64,000 nt of DNA, from assembly GCF_014764365.1 (NCBI RefSeq), contig NZ_CP061718.1, positions 1,302,001 to 1,366,000 on the forward strand, written 5' to 3'. A program made the position numbers and the translations under genes. The notes beneath the pieces were generated by a model that saw only the letters and a program-made list of their open reading frames with translations, ran no database searches and was not told the DNA's origin. How positions within the stretch are numbered: position 1 is the first letter of the stretch; each line of letters starts with the position of its first letter. The DNA is from Roseococcus microcysteis. Its GTDB lineage: Bacteria > Pseudomonadota > Alphaproteobacteria > Acetobacterales > Acetobacteraceae. This document shows positions 9,316 to 18,843 of this stretch, piece after piece.

Positions 9316-12300
9316 CGGCGGCGCGGTGGAGCTCGTGGCCACGAACGCCGACAGCAACCTGGTGGTGGACGGCCCCGTGCAGGGCGGCAACATCCAGCTC
9401 CAGGGGGGCGCGCGGCTGACGATCCAGGGCCCGGTGCAGAGCGTCGCGCCGCCGCTGGACTTCGCCCAGGGCCACATCACCCTCGCCACGACCGAGGCGG
9501 ATGGCTGGATCGTGCAGGGCGCGGGCGGGACCGTCACCGCCCCCGATGCGCGCTCCATCGTCATGACGGCCGATGTGCTGACGCTGGCCGCGAACATGAG
9601 CGCGGGCGCATCGGGCCTGGTGGAGTTCAACCGGCTGAGCCCCGGCCGCATCACCATCGGCCTGGGCGGCCCCGGCGCCACCGCGTTCAACCCGGCCCTT
9701 CTCGCCAGCTTCCTCGGCACCGGGCATCTGCGCCTCGTGGCCTCCGATTCCGTGCAGGTGCTGTCGGACCTGACCCGCACCACGGGCGAGCTGACGCTGC
9801 GCGCCACCTCCGCCACGGGCACGACCATCGCGGTGGACGCGGCGGTGAATGCCGGCGCGAACCCCGTGAACCTCGAGACGCCGGGCGGCATCCTGGGCAG
9901 CGGCGTCATCACCACCAACAACCTGGTGGCGCGGGGCGACGGGAGCCTGCTTTCGCGCGCGGGCAGCGTGAACCTCACGGGCGACAACCAGGCCCAGCGC
10001 CTCAATGCGCGCACCGATGGCGGCGACATCGCGTTCCGCAACGCCGCCAATCTGCGCGTGACGCGCATTGACGCCCTGGGCACGACCGCGGGCGCGGTCG
10101 GCATCACGGTCGCCGGCGCGGGGCTGCTGCTGGAGGTGGCCAACGACATCTCGGCCGGGCAGCTCACGATGGTGGCCGACAACATGGCCATCGCGACGGG
10201 CGCGCCGGCGCTGATCGTGCCGGGCGGCGCGGTGCGGCTGCTGCCCTTCACCACGGGGCGCGCGGTCACGCTGGGGGCTGAGGTGGCGGGCACGCTCTCG
10301 CTCTCCACCGCCGAGCTTGCCAGCATCGGCGGCGCGGGCATGGACGGGACCACCAACCCGGCCACGGTGTTGCGCATCGGCGCCGGGCCGTCAGGCGACA
10401 TCCGGGCCGGCGACGTCACGGTGGCGGGCGATGTGGACCTCGGCGGGCGCGTGCTGGCGCTGGAGATTTTCGCGGGCGGCGACCTGACGGGCGCGGGCGC
10501 CATCACGGTGGGCGATTTCGGCGCGGTGGCGGCGGGGAACCTCGTGCTGGACGGCGCCAATGCCGTGGCGCGCCTCGCCGGCATCACCGACACGACCACG
10601 GTGAATGGCGTGGTGCTCACCGGTGTGTCGCTCTGGGGCGGGACGCGCAACACGGACGCGACCGCCCTGCCCGCCGACCGGAACCCGGACCGGCTGGAGT
10701 TCCGCAACACGGCGCCCGCGCTGACCGTGGCGGGTTCGGTGCTGGCCTCGGGCAGCGGCGGCCTCGTGCTGACGCAGACGGCCGACCTGACGGTGAACAG
10801 CAACCGCTGGGTCGCCGCCGAGGCCGGGGCCCTGCAGGTCAATGTCACGGGCAGCCTGCTCAACAATGGCACGCTGGTCGCCACGCCCATCGCCCTGAAT
10901 GCGGGCGGGCCGGATTCCCATGTGCTGGCCGGCGGCGGCACCAACAACGGCACCATCGCGCTCGGCCTCGACGCCACGCCCGCGCCGGATGGCACGCGCA
11001 TCGCCGGCATCGCCACCAATAACGGGCTGATGGTGGCGCGGACCATCACGGGTATCACGGACAATGCCGGCGCCCTCATCACCGGGACGGGCATCGCCGG
11101 GCAGTTCGGCACGGTCTTCGTCGGCGACCGGACCGTGGCCGGCCCGCTGGTCAACACCGGCACCATCATCGGCAATGTCACGGCTGATTCCATCGTGAAC
11201 CAGGCCGGCGGGCGCATCCTGGGCGGCACCATCCGCGCCACTGCGGGCGACATCACCAATGCGGGCGTGATGCTGGGCACCGCCATCGAGGCCCGGGGCA
11301 GCGTGCTGCAAAATGACGGCAGCATGGGCGCGGGTGGCGGCAGCGCCACCGCCGAATTCAGCCTGACCTCGGCCCAGGCCCGCACGGGCGCCCTCACCGG
11401 CGGCGCGGCACCCGCGACCCCGCCCGCCACCGTCACCGAGACCCTGGGCGCCGCGGCCACCATCCTGGCCGAGACGGGCGACATCACCCAGGCCGGCGGC
11501 GCCTGGGGGGCGGCGCCGGACAGCGTCGCGCTGCCCGGGGGCGGCACGCTGCACTTCATCGCCGAGGCGGGCGACATCACGCAGACCGGCGGCACCATCA
11601 CCGCGCCAGGCATCACCGCGCGCGCGGAAGGGCTGATCCAGCTCGACCAGGCGGGCAACAGCTTCGCACGGATCGGCGTCTCGCCCGGCAGCCTCCCGCT
11701 CTTCGCCGACGCCCCCGCCATGGGCGCCTTCGGCATCGGCGCGGCGACGGGAGAGGTGCGCCTCACGACCCAGGCCAGCACGCTGACGGTGGAGGCCGGG
11801 GGCGGCATCCGCGCCGGCGCCGATGCGCTGCTGCGCGTGGAGGGTGGCGGCCTGGTGGTGGACGCGCCCATCCGCGTGGGCGCGACGCGCAGCCTGACCC
11901 TGGTGGCGGACGACATGGCGCTGGGCGCCGTGGCCGGCGGCATGACGCTGGTGGCGCCCGGCGGCACCGTGCGGCTGCTGCCCCTCACGGCGGGGCGCGC
12001 CATCACCCTGGGCACGGAGGTGGCCGGCACCCTCTCGCTCACCAGCGCGGAGCTGGCCCGCATCGGCGGCGCGGGCGCGGATGGCGCGACCGGCGCCGCG
12101 CAGCGCCTTCGCATCGGCGAGGCGGCGGCGGGCGCCATCACCCTCACCGGCGATGTGCTGCTGCGCCAGGATGTCGCGCCCAGCGACGCCGCCAGCCTGA
12201 CCGATACCATCGGCGGGGCGCGCGTCGCGGCGCTCGAACTCGTCTCCGGCGCGGGCATCACGCAGGATGCGGGCACGCGCGTGAGCGTGGCCGGCCTCGC

Positions 12301-15300
12301 CGCGCGCGGCCTCGGCGGCGATGTGCTGCTGGATGACGGCGCGGCGCCAGGTGCCGCCAGCGGCAACGCGATAGACCGCATCATCGCCGGTACGGAGCTG
12401 GGCACCCTGCGCACACCCGGCGCGGAGCGCACCCAGGACGGGCTGCGGGCCAGCGGGAACCTCACCCTGTCCACCTGGCGCAGCCTGACGGTGGAGGCGC
12501 CGGTCACGGCGGGGGGCGACGCGGTGCTGCGCGTGGCGCCGGGCGCGGCCCCGGGGCCGGCGGGCGTGCTGACCGTGGACAACAGCATCACGGTGGGCGG
12601 CGGCCGGTCGTTGACCCTGGTGGCCGACGACATGGCGCTGGGCGCCGTCGCGGGCGGCATGACGCTGGCGGTGCCGAACGGCGCGGTGCGCCTTGCGCCC
12701 TTCACCCTCGGGCGCGGCGTGACGCTGGGCGGCGACGCGGCGGGCACGCTCTCGCTCAGCACGGCGGAGCTGTGGCGGATCGGCGGCACGGGCGCGGATG
12801 GCACGACCAACCCCACCTCCGTGCTGCGCATCGGCGCGCTGGACGGGACCACGGTGGGCGACATCACCCTGCCGGGCGCCGTGGACCTGCTCGACCGGGT
12901 GCGGGCGCTGGAACTCTACGCGGACGGGTCCATCACGGGCTCGGGCACGATCTGGGTCCACGATTTTGGCGCCGTGGCGGGGCGCGACCTGGTGCTGGAT
13001 GGCGACAATTCGGTGAGGCGCCTCGCGCCGCTGACCGATGCGGGCACGGTGAATGGCGTGGCCCCCAACCTGATCTCGCTCTGGGGCGGGACACGCAACT
13101 CGGACCCGCTGGCGCGGCAGCCCGACCGGCTGGAGTTCCGCTCCGTGGGTGGGGGTGCGACGTTCGATGTCGAGGGATCGGTGCTGGCCTCGGGCAGCGG
13201 GGGGCTGCGCCTGTTCGTCGCCTATCACACCATCAGGATCCCGCAGAACCGCTGGGTGACCGCCGAAGCCGGCACGGTCTCCGTCGTCGGCGTGGGCGTG
13301 ATCAACGAGGGAGGGATCTACGCGCAGGACCTCTCGGGCGGCACCGTCCAGAGCGGCCTCATGGGCTCGTTCGAGAACACCGGCGCCATCATCCTGGGCT
13401 GCGGCTGCGGTCCCGCCGACACCTCCATGATCCAAGCGGAGCACGGGGTGAACAATGGCGGGCTGATCGTCGCGGGCAGCATCTTCGCGGGCAGGGGTTA
13501 CTTGAACAACGCCGTCGGCGGCGAGCTGCGCGCGCACCACATCCATGCGAGCGACGGCCTCGTCAATACCGGCCGGTTGGCGGCGGACGAGATTGTCAGC
13601 GGTCTCTTCAATGCCGGCACCCTGGTCGCCGGGACGATCAGGGGCGGCTTCAGCAACTACAGCCTGCTCGCCGCGACGGAGATTCAGGGCGGGGGAATAC
13701 TGAACCACGGCCTGCTCGTGACCCAGGGCGCGACCGTCCCGAGCCTGGTCAACCAGGCCGGCGCGCGGATCGAAAGCGGCACGGGGCAGATCGCGCTCAA
13801 CCTCGCCATGCCCGACGCCCGGGCCGCGGCGCTGGCGGGCACGACCGCCCCCAGCGGCGGGGCGCTGGCGCTGGGCACCACCCGCGGGGGCGACCTTGCT
13901 CTCCAGACCACCCAGGGCGGGCTGAGCAATGCCGGGGCCATCGAGGCGGACGGGGCCGCGCGCCTCCACGCCGCGGGCGACCTCGCCCTCACCGCCGGCT
14001 CGGTTCAAGCCGGAGGCAGCCTGGAACTGTCGGCCGGCCAGGATGTGCTGCAATCGGGCGGCAGCCTCGTGGCCGGCGGGGCGCTGCGCCTTATGGCCGG
14101 TCGCGACGCGCTGCAGACCGGCGGCACCGCGCAGGCGGCCAGCCTGGGGGATGCGGGCGGCGCCCTCACCATCGGGCGCGACCTGGACTGGCGGATCACG
14201 ACGCCCGAGCTCTTCGCCATCACGGCGGGGCGCGACCTCGACCTGCGCGTGGCGGGCGGGCCCGTGGCGCTGCGGGGGAACCTGCTTGCCACGGGGGGCG
14301 ACCTCACGCTGGCGGTGCCCGACGGCACGCTGTCGCTGGACCCTGGGCTCTCCGTCATCGCCGGGGCGTCGCTGGCGATGGAGACGGGCGGCGCGCTCTC
14401 GGCGCCGCAGGCCACGCTCTCGGCGGGCGGGGCCATGACCCTGACGGCGGGCACGGGCCTTGCCCTTGGCGGCGGCAGCCTGACGGCCGGGCCATCGCTC
14501 GGCCTCACGGCCGGCGCCGGAGGGATCAGCCTGCGGGATGTGGTGGCGCGGGCCGAGGCGGGGGGCATCACCCTCAGCACCACCGCGGGGGCGAGCCTTC
14601 GCAACACCTCCCTCACCGCCGGCCAGGGGGTGGAACTCCAGGCGGCCGGCGATGTGGTGGTGAACCCCAGCACGCTGGTCGCGGGCGGGGCGATGCGCCT
14701 GGTGGCCGGCGGCGCGCTGGATGTCACGGGTGGCGCCATGCAGGCCGGGCTCGGGCTGCTGCTGCGTTCGGACGGCGGGATGCGCCTCTCGGGCGTGGCG
14801 CTGGGGGCCAGCACGGCGCCCGCCGCGACACCGGCCGAATTCCAGCCGCTGCGGCTTGAGGCGGGGGCCGACATGTCGGTCACGGACAGCGCGCTGCGCG
14901 CCGAGCGGGCGGAACTGGTGGCGGGCGGCACCCTGACCACCGCGGGCAGCGGCTTCGCCGTCGGCACGGGGCTGCTGCTGGCGGCCCCGGGTGGGATCGG
15001 CCAGGCGGGCGAGGCACCGACGAATGTCGCGGCGCTCGACCCGGCCCGCGCATCGCTGGTCATTCTCGACACGCGTCGTGGCGTGGCCGTGGTGCGCCTG
15101 CCCGACGCCCTGACGCCCGCGACGACGGACCAGCCGGGCGTGGCGCCCGCCAACCAGCGCTGGCAGGTGGCCGGCACGTCGAACCAGGAGGGCCAGCTGC
15201 TCTTCGGCGCCGATGACGGCAGCCCGGCCACACCCAGTTCCGCGCCGGCTGGGAACATCGCCTTCAACATGAATGCGGGGCGGCTTCCCGTCTTCGTGCT

Positions 15301-15667
15301 CATCAATGGCGGGACCGCCACCGGGCGGCTGGAGGCGGGCCGCCTGGGCGTGTTCGGCCGCCCCGGCAACCCGCTCGCCACCGGCCGCGCCTTCGAGGTG
15401 CTGGGCGAACTCGGCGGGATCAGCGGGGTGGCCACGGCGCGTCTGGGCCAGCTCGCCGGGGACCGGCGCGGCTTCGGCCCCGACTCTCTCGGGCTGAGCC
15501 AATACCGCTTCAACGACTGCGTGATCTCGTCCGTCAACTGCGTGGCGCCCGTCAGCTTCACCCTGCCTCCGGTCACGCAGGTGACCACGCTGGTGCTGAT
15601 GAACCCCCTGCCAAGCCTGGATGAATCGGACGTGCTGCTGCCCAACGTCGCCGATGAGGATTACTGA
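8342..15667 (+). CDS. TpsA filamentous-haemagglutinin-like exoprotein, C-terminal part (frameshifted)
   Basis: Continuation of the giant TpsA protein in the second reading frame; 2441 codons from the first ATG, though the coding frame is already meaningful from about 8273. It is built of beta-helix repeats, with almost no cysteine until DCVISSVNCVAP near the end, where two cysteines could form a loop or disulfide. It ends with the acidic tail VLLPNVADEDY, which resembles the conserved end of this haemagglutinin-like family. As annotated this part has no signal peptide or TPS domain and could not be secreted alone, so it should be read as one gene with 5910-8300. The next gene starts 3 nt after the stop. 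Likely role: adhesion, biofilm or contact; inferred from family. Confidence 0.85.
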   Translation: MGGNLAFAQMAGFSVTNAVAAFADVTLGSDGVIQGTGGGGNNLIIRGADLDAASRAGGLDLVGNFSGTLDARVNDAALSYRQNNGFEVAQANAGTGDVTLGSNFAITGGNVTGGTLIIRGLGLAETLAGGLDLRGNAIATLNARTSGALTFAQAGGFAVARAASSAGDVTLGSDGVISGGGVAGGTLTIRDAGLDMANGRAGGLEITGTNTIATLNARTDNAALTFAQAAAFTVAQANAGSGDVTLGSDGIISGGGVAGGTLFIRDAGLDLTDGRAGGLDITGTNAIATLDARTDGAALTYRQGAGFTVLQANARSGAGTGTGDIGGAVELVATNADSNLVVDGPVQGGNIQLQGGARLTIQGPVQSVAPPLDFAQGHITLATTEADGWIVQGAGGTVTAPDARSIVMTADVLTLAANMSAGASGLVEFNRLSPGRITIGLGGPGATAFNPALLASFLGTGHLRLVASDSVQVLSDLTRTTGELTLRATSATGTTIAVDAAVNAGANPVNLETPGGILGSGVITTNNLVARGDGSLLSRAGSVNLTGDNQAQRLNARTDGGDIAFRNAANLRVTRIDALGTTAGAVGITVAGAGLLLEVANDISAGQLTMVADNMAIATGAPALIVPGGAVRLLPFTTGRAVTLGAEVAGTLSLSTAELASIGGAGMDGTTNPATVLRIGAGPSGDIRAGDVTVAGDVDLGGRVLALEIFAGGDLTGAGAITVGDFGAVAAGNLVLDGANAVARLAGITDTTTVNGVVLTGVSLWGGTRNTDATALPADRNPDRLEFRNTAPALTVAGSVLASGSGGLVLTQTADLTVNSNRWVAAEAGALQVNVTGSLLNNGTLVATPIALNAGGPDSHVLAGGGTNNGTIALGLDATPAPDGTRIAGIATNNGLMVARTITGITDNAGALITGTGIAGQFGTVFVGDRTVAGPLVNTGTIIGNVTADSIVNQAGGRILGGTIRATAGDITNAGVMLGTAIEARGSVLQNDGSMGAGGGSATAEFSLTSAQARTGALTGGAAPATPPATVTETLGAAATILAETGDITQAGGAWGAAPDSVALPGGGTLHFIAEAGDITQTGGTITAPGITARAEGLIQLDQAGNSFARIGVSPGSLPLFADAPAMGAFGIGAATGEVRLTTQASTLTVEAGGGIRAGADALLRVEGGGLVVDAPIRVGATRSLTLVADDMALGAVAGGMTLVAPGGTVRLLPLTAGRAITLGTEVAGTLSLTSAELARIGGAGADGATGAAQRLRIGEAAAGAITLTGDVLLRQDVAPSDAASLTDTIGGARVAALELVSGAGITQDAGTRVSVAGLAARGLGGDVLLDDGAAPGAASGNAIDRIIAGTELGTLRTPGAERTQDGLRASGNLTLSTWRSLTVEAPVTAGGDAVLRVAPGAAPGPAGVLTVDNSITVGGGRSLTLVADDMALGAVAGGMTLAVPNGAVRLAPFTLGRGVTLGGDAAGTLSLSTAELWRIGGTGADGTTNPTSVLRIGALDGTTVGDITLPGAVDLLDRVRALELYADGSITGSGTIWVHDFGAVAGRDLVLDGDNSVRRLAPLTDAGTVNGVAPNLISLWGGTRNSDPLARQPDRLEFRSVGGGATFDVEGSVLASGSGGLRLFVAYHTIRIPQNRWVTAEAGTVSVVGVGVINEGGIYAQDLSGGTVQSGLMGSFENTGAIILGCGCGPADTSMIQAEHGVNNGGLIVAGSIFAGRGYLNNAVGGELRAHHIHASDGLVNTGRLAADEIVSGLFNAGTLVAGTIRGGFSNYSLLAATEIQGGGILNHGLLVTQGATVPSLVNQAGARIESGTGQIALNLAMPDARAAALAGTTAPSGGALALGTTRGGDLALQTTQGGLSNAGAIEADGAARLHAAGDLALTAGSVQAGGSLELSAGQDVLQSGGSLVAGGALRLMAGRDALQTGGTAQAASLGDAGGALTIGRDLDWRITTPELFAITAGRDLDLRVAGGPVALRGNLLATGGDLTLAVPDGTLSLDPGLSVIAGASLAMETGGALSAPQATLSAGGAMTLTAGTGLALGGGSLTAGPSLGLTAGAGGISLRDVVARAEAGGITLSTTAGASLRNTSLTAGQGVELQAAGDVVVNPSTLVAGGAMRLVAGGALDVTGGAMQAGLGLLLRSDGGMRLSGVALGASTAPAATPAEFQPLRLEAGADMSVTDSALRAERAELVAGGTLTTAGSGFAVGTGLLLAAPGGIGQAGEAPTNVAALDPARASLVILDTRRGVAVVRLPDALTPATTDQPGVAPANQRWQVAGTSNQEGQLLFGADDGSPATPSSAPAGNIAFNMNAGRLPVFVLINGGTATGRLEAGRLGVFGRPGNPLATGRAFEVLGELGGISGVATARLGQLAGDRRGFGPDSLGLSQYRFNDCVISSVNCVAPVSFTLPPVTQVTTLVLMNPLPSLDESDVLLPNVADEDY
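10160..10827 (+). repeat. Long internal TpsA duplication, copy A
   Basis: About 222 residues from QLTMVADNMAI to NRWVAAEAG match the segment at 12608-13272 nearly end to end. Shared blocks include AGTLSLSTAEL, DGTTNP, VLRIG, DFGAVA, SLWGGTRN, PDRLEFR and VLASGSGGL. A partial third copy, stopping after the LRIG block, lies at 11891-12120. Confidence 0.8.
12608..13272 (+). repeat. Long internal TpsA duplication, copy B
   Basis: Diverged duplicate of 10160-10827, from SLTLVADDMALG to NRWVTAEAG. The same block order is kept, with many conservative changes. The sequence between copies carries the truncated third copy, so the central third of TpsA grew by nested segmental duplication. Confidence 0.8.
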
Positions 15668-15670
15668 GCC

Positions 15671-16294
15671 ATGCGCCCCTTCGCCGCGCTGACCCTCTCC
15701 TCGCTGCTGGGCGCGGCCTTGCTCGGCGCCTGCGCGACGCCCCCGCCCGAGGCCTATGCGCCCCTGGCCCGCGAGCGCGCTTCCGTCGAGACGCGCCCCG
15801 TCGCGGCCAATGCGCGCGGCGAGGCCTGCTTCGCCCAGGCGGCGCGGGCGCCCGCCTTCGATGCGCCCGTGAGCCGCGCGGAGGAGGTGTTCTGCGGCGG
15901 CTGGACCCAGCCCTCCGCGCGCATCTACCGGATGGGCGGCGGGCTCACCGCGTCACAGGCGGCCGGCGGGGGCGCCTGGCGGGCCTGGCTCGACCAGCGC
16001 TTCGTCTGCGATGCACCGGTCGCCACCAACGTGGCCGGTGGGGCGCCGGCCCAGCTGCTGGCCTGCCGGAGGCGCTCCAGCGGGGCCGCGCATGTGGCGC
16101 TGGCCATCGAGGCGCCGGGCGGGCTGGTGCTGGCCGACGGCATTCCCGCCGCCATCCCGCCCATCGAGCAGATGGCGACGGGGGCGGCGGCCACCGGGGG
16201 GCCATGGCACGCTCCGGCGCCTTGCAGATCGCGGTCGCGCGCCTGGCCGCGGACCGCACCGGCGCGGCGGACGAGGCCCTGTATGAGCGCATGA
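15671..16294 (+). CDS. CHAT-domain lipoprotein, N-terminal part (frameshifted)
   Basis: N-terminal portion of the protein encoded directly after tpsA. It opens with a lipoprotein signal (LLGAALLGAC, lipid cysteine at residue 21), predicting an envelope-anchored protein. The sensible sequence runs to ...EQMATGAAATGG (about residue 177); beyond that the frame becomes arginine/proline-rich noise. The break is the G run at 16196-16201: one added G fuses this frame to the next one at 16201, giving a single protein of about 1020-1060 residues with TPR and CHAT domains. No named domain is recognised in this N-terminal part itself. Confidence 0.8.
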   Translation: MRPFAALTLSSLLGAALLGACATPPPEAYAPLARERASVETRPVAANARGEACFAQAARAPAFDAPVSRAEEVFCGGWTQPSARIYRMGGGLTASQAAGGGAWRAWLDQRFVCDAPVATNVAGGAPAQLLACRRRSSGAAHVALAIEAPGGLVLADGIPAAIPPIEQMATGAAATGGPWHAPAPCRSRSRAWPRTAPARRTRPCMSA

Positions 16295-18843
16295 TGCTGC
16301 TGGGGCGGGAGCTGAACCAGGCCGAGAACTTCGCCGCCGCCGAGGACGCCTACCGCCAGGCGCTGGCGGTGCGGGTGGCGGCGCTGGGCAATGACCGGGA
16401 CCCGAGCCTCGCCACGCCCATCATGCACATCGCGCTGAACCTCTCGAACCAGGGGCGCGTGCAGGAGGCCGAGCGCCTCTTCGCCCGCGCCGAGGCCCTG
16501 CTGCCGGGCGCGCCCGACCGCACGGCCGCGCCCCGCCTCGCGCAGTATCGCGCCATGCACGCGCTGAACCGCGGCGACCTGGCGGCGGCCGAGGCGGGCT
16601 TCGCCACGGCCGAGGCGGGATTTGGCGCGCTGGTGCCCGCCGGCGTGCGCGCCGGCACGCCGGCCGGCGGCCTTCTGCCCGAGCTGCTGGAACCGCAGGC
16701 GCAAAACGCCGTGCTGGGCCTGGCGGAGAGCATCCGCTACCGCGGCGTCATCGCCTCGCGCCGCGGGGATGACGCGGCCTCCCGCGAGGGGGTGCGGCGC
16801 AGCGCCGCCGTGCTGCGCGCGGCCGGGCTCGCGCCCGCCACGCTGGAGGGAAGGCGGCTGCGCACCGAAGGCGCCCTGCTGACGCGCGCGGGGCAGAGCC
16901 TGCCCGCGGCCCAGCTGCTGACACAGGCGAGCGCGCGGCTGGCCGCCACCCTGCCGGGCGAACGGCCGGTGGCCTCCACGCTTTTCCTCGCCGGCCGGGA
17001 ATGGGTGGCGGCCGGCCGCACGGAGGAGGCGCTGGCCGCCTTCCGCCAGGGCGCCACGCTGCTGCGCGAGCGGCAGATCGGCGTGGCCGTGGCGGACCTC
17101 ATCCCCTATCTCGACGCGCTGGACGCGCGGGCGCGGGCCCAGCCGGCCGAGGCGCCCGCCCTGCGGGCCGAGGCCTTCGCCGCCGCCCAGCTCGCCCGGC
17201 GCAACGAGACAGCGCGCTTCCTGGCGCAGGCCAGCGCGCGCCTCGCCGCCGCCGATGGCAATGAGGCGGTGGCCGCCGCCGTGCGCCGGCGCGAGGATGC
17301 CGACATCCAGCTCCGTGCCCTGCTGACCGAGCGCGACGCGCTGCTGGCCACGGGCCGCCCGGCCGGCGCGCTGGACCAGCGCATCGCCGCCCAGCGCGCG
17401 GCGCGCGAGGAGGCGGAGGCCGAGGCGCTGGCCGCGGCCCCGGGCTTCCGCCAGCTCCGCGACGAGGCGGTGTCGGCGGAGGCCGCGCTGGCCGTGCTGG
17501 GCCAGGGCGAGGCCATGGTGCAGTTCCTCCTCGGCCCCCGGCATTCCTACGCCCTGGCGCTGCGGCCGGGCCGTCCGGCGGCGCTGGCGCGGCTTTCCCT
17601 CACCGTGGCCGAGGCCGGGCGCCTGGTCGCCGCCACGCGGGCGGCGGTGGATGGCGAGGGGCCGCAGGGCGGGCGCCTGCCCGCCTTCGACACGGCGGCG
17701 GCGGCGGCGCTGCATGCCGCGCTGCTCGGCCCCCTCGATGCCTATCTGGAGGGCGCGGCCACGCTGGTGGTGGTGCCGGACGGGCCGCTGCTGGCCCTGC
17801 CCTTCGCCATGCTGCTGACGGGCCCGGCCGACCCTGCCAACCTCTCGGCCGCGCCCTGGCTGATCCGCCGCCACGCCATCGTCCACGCGCCCTCGGTTCA
17901 GGCGCTGGTGCGGCTGCGCGAGGCCTCGCCGGCCAGCGCGGCCCCGCGCCCCTATATCGGCTTCGGGGATTTCCTGCCGCCCGCCGAGGCGCAGCTGCGC
18001 GCGAGCTTCCCCGCCGCCACCTGCGGCGAGGATGCGGCCGTGGCGCGCGGCCTGGGCCGCCTGCCCGGCACGCTGGGCGAGGTGCGGGTCGCGGCCTCGA
18101 TCATGGGCGCCGGGGCCACGCAGGTGCTGGGCCGCGACTTCACCGCCGCCGCCGTGGCGGGGGCGGGGCTCAGCCAGTATCGCATCGTGCATTTCGCGAC
18201 CCATGGGCTGCTGCCCGGGGACCTCGCCTGCCTGACCGAGCCGGCGGTGATGGTCTCGAACCCGCCCGGCGCGGCCGATGCCGCGGGCAGCTTCGTGCCG
18301 GCCAGCGCCATCATGGGGCTGCGCATGGATGCGGACCTCGCCATCCTCTCCGCCTGCAACACGGCGGGCGCGGGGACGGTGGAGGGCACCGCCCAGGCGG
18401 CCGAGGCGCTGTCGGGCCTGGCGCGCGCCTTCTTCGTGGCCGGCGCGCGCGGGCTGCTGGCGACGCATTGGCTGGCCTCGGACGCGGCGGCGCAATTCAT
18501 CGTGCCGGTGATGCTCTCCGCGCAGAACCAGGGCACGCCGAGTGCCGCCGCGCTGCGTGCCGCGCAGCTCGCCCTGCTGACGGACCAGCCGGGGCGGCCG
18601 AGCCTGGCCCATCCCTTCTATTGGGCCCCTTTCGCCCTGCTGGGCGATGGGCGGCGCGGCGGGCCCACCCGCACCACCCAGGGCGCGCCCCTCGCCGCCG
18701 GGGGTAGCTTCCCGCCACGCCCAAGCCGCAACCGCCTTGTTGCGGCGGCGTTCTTCCCGCGAGCGCGCCATCGGCGCGCCCAGGATCAGGGCCGGGTCGG
18801 CCCCAGCGGGAGGATATGCCAATGCCAGTCGGTACCATCTTGA
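16204..18843 (+). CDS. TPR and CHAT (caspase-like) domain protein, C-terminal part
   Basis: Main body of the CHAT protein linked to tpsB-tpsA. Residues about 28-130 are TPR-like helices (NQAENFAAAEDAYRQAL, NLSNQGRVQEAERLF). A helical, alanine-rich middle follows, then a C-terminal CHAT peptidase domain. The catalytic dyad is visible: His667 in RIVHFATHG and Cys718 in LAILSACNTAG. The domain closes with HPFYWAPFALLGDG. CHAT proteins are clan CD cysteine peptidases, so this one is expected to be active. The last 45 or so residues are probably out of frame: one extra G in the run at 18700-18704 would make a TAG at 18705 directly after APLAAGG. The true N-terminus is the lipoprotein part at 15671. 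Confidence 0.85.
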   Translation: MARSGALQIAVARLAADRTGAADEALYERMMLLGRELNQAENFAAAEDAYRQALAVRVAALGNDRDPSLATPIMHIALNLSNQGRVQEAERLFARAEALLPGAPDRTAAPRLAQYRAMHALNRGDLAAAEAGFATAEAGFGALVPAGVRAGTPAGGLLPELLEPQAQNAVLGLAESIRYRGVIASRRGDDAASREGVRRSAAVLRAAGLAPATLEGRRLRTEGALLTRAGQSLPAAQLLTQASARLAATLPGERPVASTLFLAGREWVAAGRTEEALAAFRQGATLLRERQIGVAVADLIPYLDALDARARAQPAEAPALRAEAFAAAQLARRNETARFLAQASARLAAADGNEAVAAAVRRREDADIQLRALLTERDALLATGRPAGALDQRIAAQRAAREEAEAEALAAAPGFRQLRDEAVSAEAALAVLGQGEAMVQFLLGPRHSYALALRPGRPAALARLSLTVAEAGRLVAATRAAVDGEGPQGGRLPAFDTAAAAALHAALLGPLDAYLEGAATLVVVPDGPLLALPFAMLLTGPADPANLSAAPWLIRRHAIVHAPSVQALVRLREASPASAAPRPYIGFGDFLPPAEAQLRASFPAATCGEDAAVARGLGRLPGTLGEVRVAASIMGAGATQVLGRDFTAAAVAGAGLSQYRIVHFATHGLLPGDLACLTEPAVMVSNPPGAADAAGSFVPASAIMGLRMDADLAILSACNTAGAGTVEGTAQAAEALSGLARAFFVAGARGLLATHWLASDAAAQFIVPVMLSAQNQGTPSAAALRAAQLALLTDQPGRPSLAHPFYWAPFALLGDGRRGGPTRTTQGAPLAAGGSFPPRPSRNRLVAAAFFPRARHRRAQDQGRVGPSGRICQCQSVPS
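18726..18745 (+). other. Short perfect stem-loop downstream of the CHAT gene
   Basis: CCGCAAC (18726-18732) pairs with GTTGCGG (18739-18745) over a 6-nt loop. No U-run follows. It would be intergenic if the CHAT gene ends at 18707 as proposed. A weak or Rho-linked terminator is possible. Confidence 0.3.

Noticed and set aside
6569-15502. Very long minus-strand ORFs (1052, 1208 and 1703 codons) across tpsA
   Set aside because: They are antisense shadows of a high-GC repeat gene: composition is Arg/Ala/Pro/His or Ser/Pro/Ala-biased with no domain, and the plus strand has the signal peptide, TPS domain and repeats.
15925-18822. 965-codon minus-strand ORF over the CHAT gene
   Set aside because: It is Arg/Gly/Ala-rich with no motif, while the plus strand carries TPR and the CHAT catalytic dyad.
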